From Mikania micrantha (taxonomy: Eukaryota; Streptophyta; Magnoliopsida; Asterales; Asteraceae), in the NCBI GenBank assembly GCA_009363875.1, contig CM018692.1:89742137-89806136 (forward strand): a stretch of 64,000 nt of DNA. Direction: 5' to 3'. The translations under genes and the position numbers were made by a program. Shown piece by piece: positions 1 through 10,526 of this stretch. Within the stretch, counting starts at the first letter, position 1, and the number at the start of each line of letters is the position of its first letter. The notes beneath the pieces were generated by a model. It saw nothing but the letters and a program-made list of their open reading frames with translations, was not told the origin of the DNA and ran no database searches.

Positions 1-345
1 TTAATAACGATATTCTATAGAGACCTAATTATTAAGTAATTAATTTCTAGTTTAATTAAATTCTCAAAATTAACCTCCAACCAAATGGAGTACTAGTTTA
101 ACTTGATCATAAACTAACATAAAAATCTCTAAGCTCAAAGTGTGTTTAATCTAATCAATGCATATTAAGTTAGGTATGGGTGAGTCGTAGCTTTCACACG
201 TAGGTGAGTTCTCATGTTATCAAAAAAATTCTACATATTTATTTTACTCTATAAACTTTTGTTAAACATTCAAATCCAAATAATACTTCGATATATGTTT
301 AGTTGTCTAAATGTTTAACGGTGTACATGTATTTGTTTGTGATAT
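1..345. other. Left flank of the nested stack; no gene seen
   Basis: AT-rich sequence without a convincing ORF, terminal repeat or RNA gene. Its last five bases (GATAT, 341-345) are the left target-site duplication of copia element A. The matching GATAT lies at 39529-39533, so this flank and the sequence after 39533 were adjacent before A inserted. Confidence 0.6.
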
Positions 346-523
346 TGTTGGTTCGGGTAATGCACTTTGCACAACACTTTTATCACTAATCTTCTACTAA
401 ATTGATAGATGCAGAATCCCTATCAATTCTGATCACAAATATGTTTACAACTAAGATAAGAAATGCAAGAAAGGTTTAAAGGTTAAAGTATATCTCATTC
501 AAATGTAAAGCATACAAGACTCT
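346..523 (-). repeat. Element A left (3') LTR, distal fragment
   Basis: Starts TGTTGG and aligns with the start of the right LTR at 38822. I count roughly 15 mismatches over 178 bp by eye. It ends at 523, where element N begins; the last five bases (ACTCT, 519-523) are N's target duplication. The LTR resumes at 3634. Confidence 0.92.
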
Positions 524-1097
524 GGTAAAAACGGTTGCGGAATAGGACCTACCCGATTTGTGAAGATTAAGCAGAACATGAATAGAGAAAGTGAAGATGG
601 GTGCAGATGTTGAAGAACACAGCCAAGAACGAATGTGAGATGTAATGTAACGACTAAGAATGTAAAGAAATAAGATTCATTTGTCAACAAGATTACATTA
701 CCTGCCCCTCACTTGCTCTCAAACTCCATGGATAAAGAGTCCATGGAGTTCGTGGGAGAGAGCTCTCTCAAGATTACATTTGAAGCAGACCATCACCACT
801 CTCTTGGCTGGATGGATTTACTACAAATGAGAATAATCACTATTTATAGTGTCACATGACCTAAAACCCTAGAAAAAACAAATACCACAAAATGATAATA
901 AAAAATAAATATTAAATTAAGCTCTATCATTTGTTGTAGTCTTTGGGTCTTTTGGTCATCAAGTGTCTTCGTAATATTGAGTCTTTAGTGGCTCGTGCGG
1001 TGACTCGTTGCTCCCTAATCAACAAATACATAATACTTCTTGTTTACATTACATCTATCCAAATTAACCGTTGGTCTTGACATTTCTAGACCCAAAA
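524..1097 (-). repeat. Element N left (3') LTR
   Basis: About 574 bp, aligned nearly end to end with 3052-3628. The terminal TG of the right copy reads GG here and the terminal CA reads AA, so both ends carry point mutations. The polypurine tract begins immediately to the right. Confidence 0.88.
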
Positions 1098-1110
1098 GTC
1101 TCCCCTATTT
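1098..1110 (-). other. Element N polypurine tract
   Basis: On the minus strand it reads ATAGGGGAGAC directly before the 3' LTR. This is the plus-strand primer site of reverse transcription and fixes the element's orientation. Confidence 0.75.
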
Positions 1111-1849
1111 GGTTAGGTGAATGTAAACCAATGCTGAAGTATCATGAAACAAACATGAATAATAAGTACGAGCTTGTGTAGATGCATTTCATGTTTCTTT
1201 AACCACAACAATCTAAAAAGCTTTCTTTATTCCACTTCAAAAACCCAAAACAATCTTCTTGAAGTTCCATGTCTTCCATTAATCTTCTCCTCCTTAAATG
1301 AAGCCCCCCTACGATTAAGCAATCTTAATCTTCAATCCCAACCCAAAAGATATCCGAATATAGGGTGTCAGTCCAAGTATAGGAAACCCAGCCTTACTTG
1401 TAATGAACATGTGACAAATAAAGGTTCAAAGATGAATGTAAACCATATCCCAACAATTTTATTCTTGAGACTCTTCAAAGTAGAAACAAGAAGTCTTCAC
1501 ATCAATGAAACCTAAGTCTTCACTGATAAACCACTGATAACACACTTTCCTTCAGTTTAATCCATCAATATCCCCCTAAACTGATGATATAGATAATTGA
1601 CGTGTGAAGATCCATCAAGTCTTCAAAACAAGTAGTGTTCTTCGAAAGCAATCATTGCAAACTGGTAATATGTTCCATGTTGCAGATCTGGAACACCAAT
1701 TGGACTTACAGAATAGACATCATTAACTTATTTTGATTTTCTGATGATGTATAAGTTTAAGCTCTATCATGCCAAGGAATAAAGTACTTCCAATGATGAA
1801 ACCAAACGAGCGAACCAAAGGCTAATGTTTTTCAAAAGTGATGTCATAT

Positions 1850-2400
1850 GTTATCAATTTCTAAATTCTTGATTTAAGGATGCGTTAGCACTTGGACATC
1901 ACAGAAATAAACACTTAAGAAGTGGACATTGCATATCAAGAAAAGACATCACTTATGAAACATTTTGTTAATTTCAAAGTGCTAATTTGTAGATGCATTA
2001 GAACTTGGACATCACAAATGAGCACTTAGAAAGTTAACATCTTGTCATACCAAATGAAGGAACCAAAGTCAAATTTGTTTCAGAAGTAAAATCATATGTT
2101 GTCAAATTCTAAAGTGTTGGTTTCAATATGCATTAGCACTTGGACATCATCCAAATTAACAGTTAAAAAGAAGACATTACATATCAAGAGATGATGTTAC
2201 TTAAGAAATATTTGGTTAACTTCATATGTACTGATTTATAGATGCATTACCACTTGGACATCATAAATAAGCACTTAAGAAACTAACCTCCATTTATACC
2301 AGAAACTTTGGTTCTTTAAATAGTTTTGTTAACTTCAAAAGTATTAATTTGTAGATGCATTAGAACTCAGACATCACAAATTAACACTTAAGGAACTAAC
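1850..2400. repeat. Degenerate ~113-135 bp tandem repeats in element N
   Basis: The core GATGCATTAGCACTTGGACA, with small changes, recurs at about 1879, 1992, 2127, 2241 and 2354, giving spacings near 113, 135, 114 and 113 bp. Each core is followed by an AACACTTAAGAA-like box and then GACAT or AACTTC. The units are too diverged to be a recent expansion. Confidence 0.75.
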
Positions 2401-3051
2401 TTCTTTACATACCAATAACACCTATGCTCTTTGGAAGTAACTCTTGGAAGTAGTAGTAATTCAATTTCAGAAAAAGCTTCACTCATCAGAAGGAGATGTC
2501 TTCAGAGGATGATTTGGAAGCAGTTTCTAATCGGAAGCAAATTATGCTTAGGAAGCAATTTTTCCAATGGGAAGTAACTTGTTCTCAGGAAGCAATTTCC
2601 AATCAGAAGTAGTAGTAATAGGAAGCAATAGTCATCGAAAGCTTATAATTTTAAAGAATATGAATGGTAAGCTTCCGAAAACCAATCAACTATAACCATT
2701 TGGAAAACCCTAAATTCAAGAACGCCGCCGTCATCATTAATTTCCTTTCTGAAAAAACCCAGCTGCCCTAATTTTATTAACAGCCGCCATTGTTACCATA
2801 TGAATAAAAATTTGATAGAACATCCGATGATGATCGAATTTGGGTTGGGTTTTGGCTGAAATTAGGGAGAACCAAAACTCACTTGGGTTTTAACAAATCA
2901 AACCACAAAAACCCAAATAAATTGATGAACCTAGTAACAAGAATATCTTCAAAGAAATTTCACAAAAATTCCCAAAATCAGGGTAATGAGCACAAGTTTG
3001 AGAGAATCAATGGTTAGAATGATAATCTCGAGAACTTGGCTCAGATACAAT

Positions 3052-3628
3052 TGTAAAAACGGTTGCGGAATAGGACCTACCCAATTTGTGAAGATTAAGC
3101 AGAACATGAATAGAGAAAGTCTTGAAGATGGGTGCAGATGTTGAAGAACACAGCCAAGAACGAATCTGAGATGTAATGTAACGACAAACAATGTAAAGAA
3201 ATAAGATTCATTAGTCAACAAGATTACATTACCTACCCCTCACATGCTCTCAAACTCCATTGATAAAGAATACATGGAGTTCATGGGGAAGAGCTCTCTC
3301 AAGATTACATTTCAAGCACACCCTCACCACTCTATTGTCTGGTTGGATTTACTAGAAATGAGAATAATCATTATTTATAGTGTCACATGACCTAAAACCC
3401 TAGAAAAAACAAATACAACAAAATGATAATAAAAAATAAATATTAAATTAAGCTCTGTCATTTGTTGTAGTCTTCGGGTCTTTTGGTCATCAAGTGTCTT
3501 CGTAGTGTTGAGTCTTTAGTGGCTCGTGCGGTGACTCGTTGCTCCCTAATCAACAAATACATAATACTTCTTGTTTACATTGCATCTATCCAAATTAACC
3601 ATTGGTCTTGACTTTTCTAGACCCAACA
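3052..3628 (-). repeat. Element N right (5') LTR
   Basis: 577 bp with intact TG...CA ends: TGTAAAAACGG at the left and GACCCAACA at the right, read on the plus strand. It is followed by the ACTCT duplication, after which element A's LTR resumes. Confidence 0.9.
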
Positions 3629-3633
3629 ACTCT

Positions 3634-4162
3634 TTTCTCAAGCACACTTTGCTGAGTTACACACCAACATATTTATACTAAAACCTACAGTTGTATCCTC
3701 ATAGGGATACATGGTTGGACAAAATACTAGAAGCAAATGAATGCTAAAACTAGTATACTGTTGTGGCTTGACATGCCAAGCAACATTAATTACAATCAAT
3801 ACAAATAACTCCTTTGACTTTTACATTAAATGCCTACAATACAAACGGTATAAATGTAAAGTATCTTCAACTTGTCTGACATAAATCTTTGCCGCTGACT
3901 TGCAAGAGAAAGGCTTCTGATTTGATTCCGGTGATGAAATTCACTTCTGATTCTTTCTTTAAGTGAGGCAGACCTTGGCAGAAGAGCGTCTTCAGAAGCT
4001 ATTGTATCGGAAGCTGTTGGTGCTGAGAAGGCTTTGGAAGCTTGAGACTTTCTGTGGCTTCCAGAAGGAGACGATCATCCTTCGGAAGCATTTGTTCTTT
4101 CGAGTGTAAAAGTCTTGTGAAGAAGAGACTTTTGGTGAGCATCAGAGTTATTTGATCTTACA
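3634..4162 (-). repeat. Element A left (3') LTR, proximal fragment
   Basis: Continues the LTR interrupted at 523 and matches the right LTR through its end, GATCTTACA. Together with 346-523 it totals 707 bp, exactly the length of the right LTR. It contains several GGAAGC/GCTTCC copies (for example near 4007, 4035, 4057 and 4084). Confidence 0.92.
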
Positions 4163-4175
4163 GTCTCCCCATAGG
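4163..4175 (-). other. Element A polypurine tract
   Basis: On the minus strand the sequence reads CTATGGGGAGAC immediately before the LTR start TGTAAGATC. It marks the 3' end of A's internal region. Confidence 0.8.
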
Positions 4176-4181
4176 CTGATG

Positions 4182-5936
4182 CTACCAAAACTCTCCAAAT
4201 TGTTTTCTTATATTTTCAGTCCTTCTCTTGACAAGTCTTGGTACAAGCCTTCCTTCTGGTCGATTGTCTGGATTTAGGAGAGGCAGGTTCTCCAAATCAA
4301 AAATGCATGGAGCAGGGAGAGCACAGACTTGATCCTCTCCGATCTTGACTATGTTTCCATTACTATTTTTAAGTTGGAATTTCTTTTCAAGATAAAGAAA
4401 TTCCCATTCAATGATAGGAATGTATACATTTACTGGCATTTCTTCAGGTCTTCTTCTGTGATGAACTTCTATCTTCTAAAAGGTACATGCTTCCTATATA
4501 GGAATATCTGACATTGTGCTGATGTCTATTCTCCCTACTCCTCCTGCTCCCCCTCAGCTTCATTTGCTGTGGATTCATTGGCCATGACTGATTTTGGCTC
4601 TTGATTCTCAACAGGATCTTGTTCCACAGTTGCTGCAGCAAATTCAGCAGCTGGTTCTGGCCCTTGATCCTCAATAGGATATTGTTCTACAGTAGCAGTA
4701 GTAGATTCGATTGCTGTGACTTTTCTCCCCTCCTCCTTTCTTGATTGTTCCTCAAGATCAGAAGCTTTTGTTTTCTGCTTTGAAATACCTTTATTGATCT
4801 TGATCACAAATGATAGAGGCACATTGTCATATGATGGACTAGATGGAGGAGTGATGGGTTCTTTCTTTGGCCACATAGACTTTATTGACTCATTACACAT
4901 AGCTTCCTCTCCATCTCTGAGTGCTTGAGCATAGTAGAAAATGTTGGGAAGAACTCTTGCTCCAAGACTAAAATTAAGGGCTTCCCTCTGAGCTTGGAGT
5001 TGTTTCATTGAAGGTCACTCTCCCTGGCTATTTTCTGTTTGATTTCCCTTAGGTGGAGCTACATGCTATAATTCTTCATACGACCAAGCTGTTTTCGAGA
5101 GAATCCATAGTTCAAAAGGATCTGTTTCATTTTCTATTGATAGGCATCTTCCTTTTGTTTCTTGGTGGATGCTGCCACATCTTTGGATACAGCAGCAGCA
5201 TGTTCAAGCTGTTGCACCTTATCCAGCTCAGCTGCCATTTTAGGCAGTGACCAGAGCAGTACCTCATCAATATCATATCTTTTCTCCTAGAGATGATCAT
5301 AGAGTCGTATAATCTCTCCATCCAGGGAGGTATCTAGTCGGCCCTTCTTTGTGAATGACCTCCTCTCCTCTTGAGCAGCTTCCTCCTCTGGGTTAGTTTC
5401 CTTTTTCTTTTATCAAGTATTCTTGACCCAGAGGAAATTGATCATACGGCCTTACCAGTTGGTTCATTGGCCGGTTGTTCTTTTGAGGAAGAAATCTAAA
5501 AAATGACTAGGCCTTTGGAGACAGTTATAGCTTCAGAGTTAACTTCAGCATCCACTGCCTCCTCTAGTTGACCAACCATCTTGGAGGGTGCCTTGGGGAT
5601 TTCCTCAGGAATTATAGGATATGAGGAGAGGTCTACAATAGCCTCAGTCCTAGAAGGGGACTCAGGTGCCATGGAAATATAGGTTGTTTGTTGACGGAGA
5701 TATTCCATGGCAACCTCGGCTGTAGTCCCAACAGGGGACCTTGGTTCCATGGAGGTGGGAGATTTTTGTTGTTGTATTTCCTCCATGAAACCACTACAGC
5801 TTCCGAAGAAGAGGATCTTGAAGGATGAAAATAAGTACCCAAGAACTCATCCCATTCACTATCTAAGGTAGATAGGAAAGGAGTGGCTCTTGAGAATGCT
5901 CATTTTCTCCATCAGAAGCTAGAGAACTTGACCCCA
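4182..5936 (-). pseudogene. Element A extra ORF (aORF), 3' part
   Basis: This is the C-terminal half of the ORF that follows pol in element A. It was cut from its 5' half (29827-31912) by element B. It is open only in segments: 5496-5786, 4535-5008 and 4182-4439. The 5008-4535 segment is acidic and Glu/Ala-rich. It holds two copies of a unit centred on ATVEQ followed by a P-x-E-x-Q pattern. The last segment ends about 6 bp before the polypurine tract, so the ORF runs to the end of the internal region. Function is unknown. Such downstream ORFs are sometimes called envelope-like in SIRE/Maximus copia elements, but I see no signal peptide or membrane anchor. Confidence 0.6.
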
Positions 5937-5941
5937 TAGTG

Positions 5942-6142
5942 TGTCGCACCCCAACCTTCCCGTCCTTCCCGAGGGCACGACGCGACTGTCAGGATCGCAG
6001 TCTCTTGTCAAACAGTTGCAAGACCTACATGTCTGGTGGCTTATATATATCGATAAAACAATTTTATAAAATCAGAGTTGCGGAAGTTATATATCTATAA
6101 GTTATCAAAACGGTTTGAATTCATAAGTTGCGGAAGCGTTGT
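5942..6142 (-). repeat. Element B left (3') LTR, distal fragment
   Basis: The first 201 bp of B's left LTR, matching the right LTR from 27007 (TGTCGCACC, then a block ending GCGGAAGCGTTGT). It ends at the GTTGT target duplication of element C (6138-6142) and resumes at 19026. Confidence 0.9.
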
Positions 6143-8654
6143 TGTCACACCCCGAGCCGGCGGGCTGGATCGACTTTCCCGCCGGGCAGAAGGTTCCCGG
6201 GGCGTGATATCGTTGTGATAATAGAAATGATCAGATTGTTTACATAGCACATTATAAATAAATTAGAAATGCTAACATGACAATGAAATAGAATTACAAA
6301 GTTAAATTACATTGTTTCCTCATAATTTAACTAAGTAAATCTAATCAAAAGAATCAGTGAGTTTATATCTTGTATCTGTACAAGATATACAAAAGATGAT
6401 TCATGGTTTTGCCATCCAAAAGTATGTAACCCAAAAGTAGCTGGGCCTTCTTAAAGTCCACTAGCTAAGTCCCTGTAATCCTGGTGACTAAACCTGTTCG
6501 TCACCTGAGAAAACATGCATTTAAACAAATTCAACACTAGGTTGGTGAGTTCATAAGTTTGATATTTGAAAGCCTTGAAATGTTCACATGCACAATCACA
6601 ATGTCATACTTGTTGTTTGTAAGCTTTTTGATTCACCCGTTCACACAATGGCCATTCCATAGTTATATTTACAAGTGATATCTCATCCTATTAGCTATGC
6701 TTATATATAGGGCATATGTAAGGGAACCAAGCCCTAGCCAACATCCCACCACATATCTAATAGAACTTAATGCCACTTGCAATACAACTATGGCACCCCA
6801 TTTTCATTTCACCCATCCATTTGTGTTCATCACCCAATGTTTCATATGTAGAATAATATAATAAAAGAGGTTTAGTTATCAAACCGAAGTATTGATAACC
6901 CTCAATATGTTAAGGAAATTAGATTATGTTAATATGATCCTTGTTATTATTCTATTACTTGTGGGGTTAACTATTAATCACTTTTAAAAGTAAGAGTGTT
7001 AATTAACCAATTGATATTTGTTCTCAACTTGAAGTGCATAGAGCCTAAAAGGAATCCATTGCAATCCTCACGTAATCAGATTACAATGCATCTGATTTAC
7101 CTCTACCACCTTGTATTACTATAGTCCTCATCGAACTGTTACTAGCAATATGACATGAGGGAAAATAAATTCCTCAGTCTACTAGTCAACCAGAAGCGAT
7201 AGATTAATTGCAATTATAACTGCAGATTAATGTCACCATGTGTCGCTTTCCAGAACCTGACTTGAGTAGCCCTGTCACCGGTCATACGTTACCGGCCAAT
7301 AAATCAATACAATCAACATACTAGACCTACAAGCTAGAGGTTTGTCAAACCTATGGTACCACTATGCTATCGTCAGTTTAGTCACATCAAACTAATTGGT
7401 CTGCTATTTGTGGAGGGACTTACAATGATCAAACTTGAGTACATGGCACATGATTGAAATGATATAATGCAAACAATTCAATGGTAATCAATTGTATTGT
7501 GTTCAACAATGTTGTTTGTTCTAAATGTTGTATGTTCTCGCTGTTAACAAAGTTAAATAAGATCTTGTCTTATTAAGTTATGTTAATTGTTGTGTGAATG
7601 AGGTTGTTATCATGAAGTTACATTATCATGATTATCATTCCTTGTTATTCCATAAATTCACCATGTTGTCACTAAGATGTGGTAAGAGCTAGTCCTACCA
7701 CACTTAGTCGACTCAGGTGGTGGATGTTAGGTGTTCCATGTTATATTGTAATGTGTATCGAGTTGTAAGCTAAGTGTTACAAGCACTTGACTTATTACAC
7801 TTAGTTAACACTAGTGTTGAATGTTGTTATGAAGATGTGTTATCCTCATATCATTCATGTGTTTTGTTCTTGTCATTATGTTCACCTGTGATTACTTCAA
7901 TGTTTGTTCTTGTAAGAATAAATAAGTGTTGTAAGATATAATGTTGCAACTATGTTATTCTAATGTGTTGATGAATTATGAAATTATATTATCATATTCA
8001 TCCTAGTTGTTCCTGTCACATCATGATCATACAAGCATGCATACAGTGATAAATGATAATAAGTCAAGAAATATTATCTAATCAATGTATAAGCAATATG
8101 TTAAACTAAAACTTTTTAGTAAATAAAAGTTAGGCATGTTTCTCAGCCCCGATAGTTTAAAATTTAGCTAATGATTAGAAAAGGGGCATATGAACTCACC
8201 TTACGGTTGTAGTGGTTAACTTAGCTTAAACAAGAATTAGACGCGCTCTTTGTTGTTCTTGATGTTGTTTTCATGATCCTGCATTGTTTTCACAATGTTT
8301 TGTGACTTATAAGTATTAGTTATGATATTTTATGTGCGTGTATGTGTTAGCCCTAGAATTTGGCTAACACTGGTGAGTCTCGGTTTGTCCCTATTCGGTC
8401 CCGTTTACTTGTTGTTGACTTTAATAACAACTAACCCACTTTAAATTAGGGTTTTAATATTTGTTATGAGTTTTCATGTCAAACTTGTTTAGCACTTGTT
8501 ACCTTGTGAAAACTTGAAACTTTATGTATTTGTACACTTAGTTTAATCATCATTACCATCTTTGTGGTAAAATAGGATATATATATATATATATATACCA
8601 TTCTATGCATGTATTTCATGTTTGTAGTGTTAATGTGTTAGGTTATCCTTTAAG

Positions 8655-8885
8655 CAATTGGGCCGAGTATGTTAAATGGCTAGTTGTTTGTTCTTGGGCC
8701 GAAACAAATTTCACATGGGCCGCACTAGATATTGTTGGGCCTACCCTCAACATCTTGGGCCAAATGTTTTATATGGACCGAATTTGGGAGGGTCAAAACC
8801 AAAGGTTGTGGGCCGATTATGGGTTTAGCCAAAAATACGTGGGCCGTCTGTGTCATGTAGGATTTGGGCTGATTAAGAGCATGTA
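8655..8885. promoter_or_regulatory. TGGGCC motif cluster in element C LTR
   Basis: Seven TGGGCC and one TGGGCT occur in about 230 bp (near 8657, 8694, 8716, 8735, 8755, 8806, 8841 and 8866). The set is largely conserved in the other LTR at about 17750-17965. TGGGCY is the plant site II motif bound by TCP factors in promoters of growth-related genes (established knowledge). Whether it acts here is inference. A repeated-sequence origin without regulatory function is equally possible. Confidence 0.5.
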
Positions 8886-9440
8886 TGGCCGATCAAATGG
8901 AACGGCGGGGGTGCTACTTCCAGCGAACCTTATGGTTTGTTAGGGTATAGGTTCGGCTAACTCCCTACCATCAAAAGGGTTCGGCAGTGGAGCAGGTTCG
9001 CCGACCATTACAGGTTCGTGTATGCTAGGTTCGTGATTAGGGTTTCAGCCATGGAAGGTTCGGCTCATGGTGGTGAGAGGTTCGTGACACTACACGCAGG
9101 TTCGGTGGATGATTAGGTTCGCAGCAACCTTCTGGCTCCGGCAAAAGAACAAGTTCGTCCATGGTTTCATCCTTGATTGGTTCGCCACCCTGGTTGCTCA
9201 TTGGTTCGCAAGAGTTAGGGTTCGGCTAGGTCACAAGAATGATGTTCAGTGCACAAAGGTTCGGCTATGGCAGCCCAGCCGCATGCAGGTTAGCGGCTGC
9301 GAAGTCCCTTCCACGAACCCTGATTCTCCATGATCGTCTTCATCAGACCCATCAGTCCCGGATAGTTATCTAGGTTAGTATCACGCTGTGGAAGGTTGTT
9401 AGGGATGCGAGACTCGAAGTGGTTGTGCATAGGACTGGCT
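8886..9440. repeat. AGGTTCG-rich segment present in only one LTR of element C
   Basis: Ten exact AGGTTCG/CGAACCT heptamers lie between 8924 and 9264, nine of them in the AGGTTCG orientation on the plus strand. GGGTTCG and TGGTTCG variants lie between them. The segment is absent from the right LTR, where an 8-bp AAGTAAAA-like filler joins the flanks near 17980. Either the right LTR lost it by deletion with filler or the left LTR gained it. Confidence 0.8.
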
Positions 9441-10472
9441 ACCCTATATTTTCCGAACCTTCAAGCTTATTTATCTCGAGTTTGGTTGGACAAAACTCCA
9501 GATCAGTTGTACTTCCTTGTATAGAACGTTGATAGCTACGTTTGGACACCACGAACGTCCGATTTTGTCGAGAAACGACCAAGTTATGATTATTTGAAGG
9601 TATTTTTCTAGTCAGAGGAAATAGGTTCGGGAATGTGCTTGTAGAGAGAGGATGATATGATAAGAATGAAGTGAAAGGCTTCATTTAGCCTTTAAATACA
9701 CCGAGGGTATTCGGGTTTGTTTCGTTTGCTCGATTCGCGTCCTCGTTGCGTTTCCGGATTTTTAAGCGCATTTTACGTGTTTTAAATAAAAAGAGTTTCT
9801 TTAATTAATTTTTTTGATGAGTTTCAAAATTGTAAAATGCAAAATATTATATTTTCTTAATTTATTATTGTTCGTGTCGTTTTCCTTTCGTCAGAACGCG
9901 TCACCATCGCGCGTATTCGTTCGAATCGTCACCCGAACGAACACGTATGGTTTTGCTTTCTGATTATTGTTTTCTACTTTCCAGTCATCATTTCAGAACG
10001 TTAAACTCACAGGTATGTTTGTGCGAATCGTCACCCACGCAAACACACTGTCAGTTCATTATTCTGAAATAACACTGCAATTGTGTTTGAATTGTATTTC
10101 CTCACTGACGGACTCAACTAACTTCCTGTTTTCACATTGTTTTTGTACTTGATTTGTCGGCCATCTGATTCTTGTCATCTATGGATATCAGATCGCAAAC
10201 GACATGTTCTTGTTATTTACTTGAACACTGTTGTTTCTTTTGATTCGTTGTATTAACTGTACTTAGGTTTTCACCTAAATACAAACAACTATTGTTTATC
10301 GTGAGTTGTTGTACTTACGGTATTTAAGTTTTCACATAAATACGTACAACTGTTTCTTGTATTTTGAATTCTGTTATCACAAACACTATTCATATATTAT
10401 ATTTACACACAGTAAAAGTGAGAGTACACATACCGTACGGACTGGCCGGACGATCAGGTACTGGATGTCACA

Positions 10473-10486
10473 GTCTCCCCTTGTTA
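10473..10486 (-). other. Element C polypurine tract
   Basis: On the minus strand it reads ACAAGGGGAGAC immediately before the LTR start TGTGACATCC. It confirms the minus orientation. Confidence 0.8.
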
Positions 10487-10526
10487 AAGAAATTTCCTCC
10501 CGAAATTTAAGGATCAATGTCGGGCT

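Larger units (their letters stand above)
1098..3051 (-). other. Element N internal non-coding region
   Basis: No ORF here resembles a retroelement protein. The largest open frame on the plus strand (1174-1515) has no recognisable motif. Two repetitive zones stand out: degenerate repeats at about 1850-2400 and a GGAAGC-rich zone at about 2500-2680. The right end (3031-3051) carries a degenerate Met-tRNA primer-binding site, GGCTCAGATACAA on the plus strand. Confidence 0.75.
524..3628 (-). mobile_element. Element N: non-autonomous LTR retrotransposon inside A's LTR
   Basis: Two matching LTRs (524-1097 and 3052-3628) flank 1954 bp of non-coding DNA. The flanks carry a perfect 5-bp duplication, ACTCT, at 519-523 and 3629-3633. 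A polypurine tract lies next to the left LTR and a Met-tRNA-like primer site next to the right LTR, so the element reads on the minus strand. No gag or pol motif is visible in any frame. The structure is that of a TRIM/LARD-like element that depends on another element's enzymes. It is unrelated in LTR sequence to A, B or C. Confidence 0.88.
6143..10472 (-). repeat. Element C left (3') LTR, 4330 bp
   Basis: Aligned with 15267-19020 over its whole length, apart from a 555-bp segment (8886-9440) present only here and smaller indels. On the minus strand a TATA-like TATTTAAA occurs near 9690. A (TA)n run lies at about 8577-8597. Open frames inside it (for example 8605-8943) recur in the other LTR with changed ends and are not protein genes. 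Confidence 0.9.

Noticed and set aside
8605..8943. Plus-strand open frame repeated at 17699-17953 as a conserved protein gene
   Set aside because: The repetition is explained by the two LTRs of element C. The frames end differently and the segment is full of TGGGCC motifs.
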